Source: Anaerolineaceae bacterium (lineage in GTDB: Bacteria; Chloroflexota; Anaerolineae; Anaerolineales; Anaerolineaceae). Taken from it: a DNA stretch of 7,243 nucleotides. Within the stretch, counting starts at the first letter, position 1, and each line of letters opens with the position of its first letter. The notes beneath the pieces are model-generated. The model was given only the letters and a program-made list of their open reading frames with translations. It had not been told where the DNA came from and did no database searches. Of this stretch, positions 5,837-7,243 are shown one piece after another. A program made the translations under genes and the position numbers. The DNA is taken from contig JAIOTF010000234.1 in NCBI GenBank assembly GCA_021107195.1, positions 1 to 7,243 of the forward strand, written 5' to 3'.

Positions 5837-5899
5837 CCTAAGTGAGTTTATAGCCTGACGATTGGATAATACCTTCTTTGTCAAACTCTTTCCCCCTTA

Positions 5900-6427
5900 T
5901 CATCGAAAGAATCGATCCTCTTCCCATTTGCGCGGGTTATCCTGGATATACGACGCGATGCGTTCCCAATCGGCATCGTCGCGGATGACATGCTCATAGT
6001 AGTTTCGCTGCCAGACTTTATCTATACCCAGTTCTTGTCTGGCAATCCTTGTTACGCCGCCTTTGAATCCGGCGATGAAGGACCCCAGAGATTTTGACAC
6101 CTGTGAGAATTTCGTAATTGTTGGTAATGGGTTGGATTTGAGGATTCCTGTGGACTTGACCCACACGATCCCATGCATGTGATTGGGCATGATGACAAAT
6201 TCGTCTTCATGGATTTGCAGTTCACTGCGGATTTGAGCGGAATACAGCCATTCTTTGTGAAGAATATTGCCCAATTTTGAAAGGATGATTTGGGTATTTT
6301 TGATGTTGGCGAAAGTGTTCTTGCGTTGATAGGCAAGCAAGGTTACGAAATATGCGCCTGGTGAAGTGTAGTCATATTCCGGCAGGCGGATCGAACATCG
6401 GTTTTGATATTCGGAGTCGTTTTGCAT
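5900..6427 (-). CDS. REP-associated tyrosine transposase (RAYT; IS200/Y1 family)
   Basis: A 175-residue single-domain Y1 HUH nuclease. These proteins cut and join single-stranded DNA at REP hairpins. The HUH motif is MPNHMHG, with metal-binding His83 and His85. The catalytic tyrosine lies in QRNYYEHVIRD, Tyr143 or Tyr144. Other family traits are the early YDYTSPGAYFVTLLAYQRK segment (residues 18-35) and the C-terminal SYIQDNPRKWEEDRF stretch. Length is normal and the frame is intact, so it may be active. No strong Shine-Dalgarno precedes the ATG, and the upstream sequence is AT-rich. It lies opposite to its neighbours, between REP hairpins at 5809-5836 and 6506-6533, which are its likely substrates. 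Confidence 0.93.
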   Translation of the reverse strand: MQNDSEYQNRCSIRLPEYDYTSPGAYFVTLLAYQRKNTFANIKNTQIILSKLGNILHKEWLYSAQIRSELQIHEDEFVIMPNHMHGIVWVKSTGILKSNPLPTITKFSQVSKSLGSFIAGFKGGVTRIARQELGIDKVWQRNYYEHVIRDDADWERIASYIQDNPRKWEEDRFFR

Positions 6428-6505
6428 GGTTGTTAATATGATATAGGTAATTGGAAGTATTGAGAATGGGAAAATAGCTGTGAGTTTCTTGATTCCTTAC
6501 GAAGG

Positions 6506-6533
6506 TGATAGGCGCACGCCATGCGCCCCTACG
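6506..6533 (-). repeat. REP hairpin, copy 4 (diverged, minus strand)
   Basis: On the minus strand it reads CGTAG, GGGCGCA, loop TGGCG, TGCGCC and then TATCA instead of CAAGC. The first 23 bases differ from copy 2 by one base (GTAG for GTAA). It lies 78 bp upstream of the RAYT start codon in the opposite orientation to copy 2, so the two REPs bracket the transposase gene. Confidence 0.8.
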
Positions 6534-6565
6534 TATGAATGCAACACGAAAGTTTTGAGTTAAAG

Positions 6566-6581
6566 GATAAGCCTGTTGATT
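6566..6581 (-). repeat. Right inverted end of the RAYT unit
   Basis: GATAAGCCTGTTGATT is the inverse of the left end at 5764-5779 with one mismatch. It lies outside REP copy 4 at a distance similar to that of the left end from REP copy 2. Confidence 0.65.
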
Positions 6582-6602
6582 GGCGTTGTCTTAGTCAAAA
6601 CC

Positions 6603-6625
6603 GAGAATGTAAAGATTCTCTTTTT
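6603..6625 (+). terminator. Weak hairpin followed by T-run
   Basis: GAGAAT (6603-6608) pairs with ATTCTC (6615-6620) around GTAAAG, followed by five T residues. It is short and AT-rich, with no plus-strand gene immediately upstream, so activity is doubtful. Confidence 0.3.
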
Positions 6626-6638
6626 AAAGATACCTATT

Positions 6639-6666
6639 CGTAAGGGCGGATGGCGTCCGCCCAAGC
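6639..6666 (+). repeat. REP hairpin, copy 3 (G-C variant)
   Basis: The 28-nt unit again: CGTAA, GGGCGGA (6644-6650), loop TGGCG, TCCGCCC (6656-6662), AAGC. The variable stem pair is G-C. It lies outside the inverted ends of the RAYT unit and in the same orientation as copies 1 and 2, so it is probably a separately dispersed copy. Confidence 0.85.
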
Positions 6667-6699
6667 TTTTTGTTAACCATAATGTAGTGATTGGCTGAT

Positions 6700-6721
6700 C
6701 ACCTTTGGCAGGTGCTTTTTT
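6700..6721 (+). terminator. Possible intrinsic terminator
   Basis: CACCT (6700-6704) pairs with AGGTG (6710-6714) around TTGGC, followed by C and six T residues. The stem has only 5 bp. It would shield the lipoprotein gene from transcription arriving from the left, but no plus-strand gene lies just upstream. Confidence 0.4.
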
Positions 6722-6806
6722 GATTTTTGTGTCATAATGGCAGTATCGCAATCGTTTGCGTTTTTGTGTCCTAAATAGTGTGGGCTATTCAAAGATAAGG
6801 AAACCA

Positions 6807-7136
6807 ATGAAAAAGATTCGTGCGTTGCTCATAAGTATTTTGTTCTTTTCTCTGGTTCTATCTGCTTGCAAGACTACTGCACCGCAGCCAACGGCAACGC
6901 CAGTACCTTCCGAGACGGCACTGCCTGCTCCCACGGCTACTGATGTGCCAATCGATACGCCAGAGCCAACATTGACACCAACTGAAGAAAGCATTCCATT
7001 AGTGGAACTGCTATCCAGTCCAGACGAAGCCAATATTAATGGCTTCGCATGTGCTGTATCGATGGCACTCAATATGTTGATGGAAGAACCCGGCGAAATC
7101 AATAAGGAATTTGACACAGCAATAACGAACACATGA
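6807..7136 (+). CDS. Small lipoprotein with Thr/Pro-rich linker
   Basis: A 109-residue protein with a clear lipoprotein signal: Lys-rich start (MKKIR), hydrophobic stretch and lipobox LSAC, with Cys21 as the expected lipidation site. Residues 22-61 are a low-complexity Thr/Pro/Ala linker (PTATPVP, APTATDVP, PEPTLTPTE), common in surface lipoproteins of Chloroflexota. Only about 45 residues follow, including GFACAVSMALNML, too short for a recognisable domain, so the protein may be C-terminally truncated. The start at 6807 has AAGGA at 6797-6801; the in-frame ATG at 6756 would bury the signal peptide behind 17 unrelated residues. The gene is more AT-rich than the mevalonate genes. Function unknown; location is inferred to be the outer face of the membrane. 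Confidence 0.75.
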   Translation: MKKIRALLISILFFSLVLSACKTTAPQPTATPVPSETALPAPTATDVPIDTPEPTLTPTEESIPLVELLSSPDEANINGFACAVSMALNMLMEEPGEINKEFDTAITNT

Positions 7137-7243
7137 GTTTTGTAAGGAAGTATTTAGCAGTTCCAAGCCTGTCTCTAAAAACGTGCGTGCATCCAGCTCC
7201 CAGTTGGGTTGTTATTGGACTCATAAATTGTCAAAATAAAAAA

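Larger units (their letters stand above)
5764..6581 (-). mobile_element. RAYT-REP unit bounded by inverted ends
   Basis: An 818-bp segment contains the minus-strand RAYT gene. Its two ends are inverted copies: AATCAATAGGCTTATC at 5764-5779 and the inverse of AATCAACAGGCTTATC at 6566-6581 (15 of 16 identical). Inward of each end come ACTCAAA, TTTC and ATTCAT in the same order, then a REP hairpin pointing into the unit, so the arms are roughly 70 bp of imperfect inverted repeat. No flanking target duplication is seen. The segment is visibly more AT-rich than the operon beside it. Whether it moves as one unit is inferred. Confidence 0.65.
6428..6806. other. AT-rich intergenic region between RAYT and lipoprotein genes
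   Basis: No gene is recognised. It holds a minus-strand REP (6506-6533), the right end of the RAYT unit (6566-6581), a weak hairpin-T-run (6603-6625), a plus-strand REP (6639-6666) and a second hairpin-T-run (6700-6721). The promoter of the lipoprotein gene should lie between about 6722 and 6790; no confident -35/-10 pair was found. Confidence 0.55.

Noticed and set aside
107..6666. REP copies considered as a CRISPR array.
   Set aside because: The copies are far apart, differ in orientation, have no regular spacers and no cas genes are present.
6560..6751. Minus-strand open frame between RAYT and the lipoprotein.
   Set aside because: It reads through the unit end, a REP and two hairpins and has no coding character.
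7133..7243. Open frame starting at 7133, overlapping the lipoprotein stop codon (ATGA), running off the window.
   Set aside because: Only 37 codons are visible, composition is not protein-like and no domain is recognisable. Coupling by ATGA overlap is possible but unsupported.

Overview
The window most resembles a bacterium of the phylum Chloroflexota, probably Anaerolineae-like. This rests on gene content and style, not on a marker gene. A GC-rich operon encodes the early mevalonate pathway in an archaeal-like form: HMG-CoA synthase, a thiolase-fold protein and a DUF35 zinc-ribbon/OB-fold protein, together with a class II HMG-CoA reductase. It is set among AT-richer intergenic DNA full of hairpin repeats, and a lipoprotein with a Thr/Pro-rich linker lies at the right end.

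Layout. 1-376 is non-coding and carries two hairpin repeat families. 377-1069 encodes a UPF0173-type metallo-beta-lactamase-fold hydrolase. 1070-1373 is a repeat-packed spacer. 1374-5711 is a plus-strand gene cluster: HMG-CoA reductase, HMG-CoA synthase, thiolase homologue, a 65-residue zinc-ribbon-only protein, and the full-length DUF35 protein. A strong intrinsic terminator at 5720-5751 closes it. 5764-6581 is a small mobile unit: a minus-strand REP-associated tyrosine transposase (RAYT) between two oppositely oriented REP hairpins, with near-identical 16-bp inverted ends. A further REP lies at 6639-6666. A short lipoprotein gene occupies 6807-7136, and the last 107 bases show nothing recognisable.

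How the genes work together. In methanogenic archaea, thiolase, HMG-CoA synthase and a DUF35 protein form one complex that channels acetoacetyl-CoA into HMG-CoA, which HMG-CoA reductase then converts to mevalonate. The same set is adjacent here. The synthase and reductase keep their catalytic residues. The thiolase homologue does not: the nucleophilic Cys is Gly83, the HDAF-motif His is Phe283, and the GHP-motif His is Arg333. It may therefore be a structural or CoA-binding subunit, with acetoacetyl-CoA made elsewhere. The DUF35 gene is preceded by a tandem partial copy that has kept only an intact Cys4 zinc ribbon. The degenerate thiolase and the duplicated ribbon are the most unusual features of the window.

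The second theme is repeats. Four REP copies share a 7-bp stem whose variable base pair is A-T, C-G or G-C in different copies. A second hairpin family (223-249 and 1204-1230) also shows compensatory changes. Both families are supported by covariation visible in the window.
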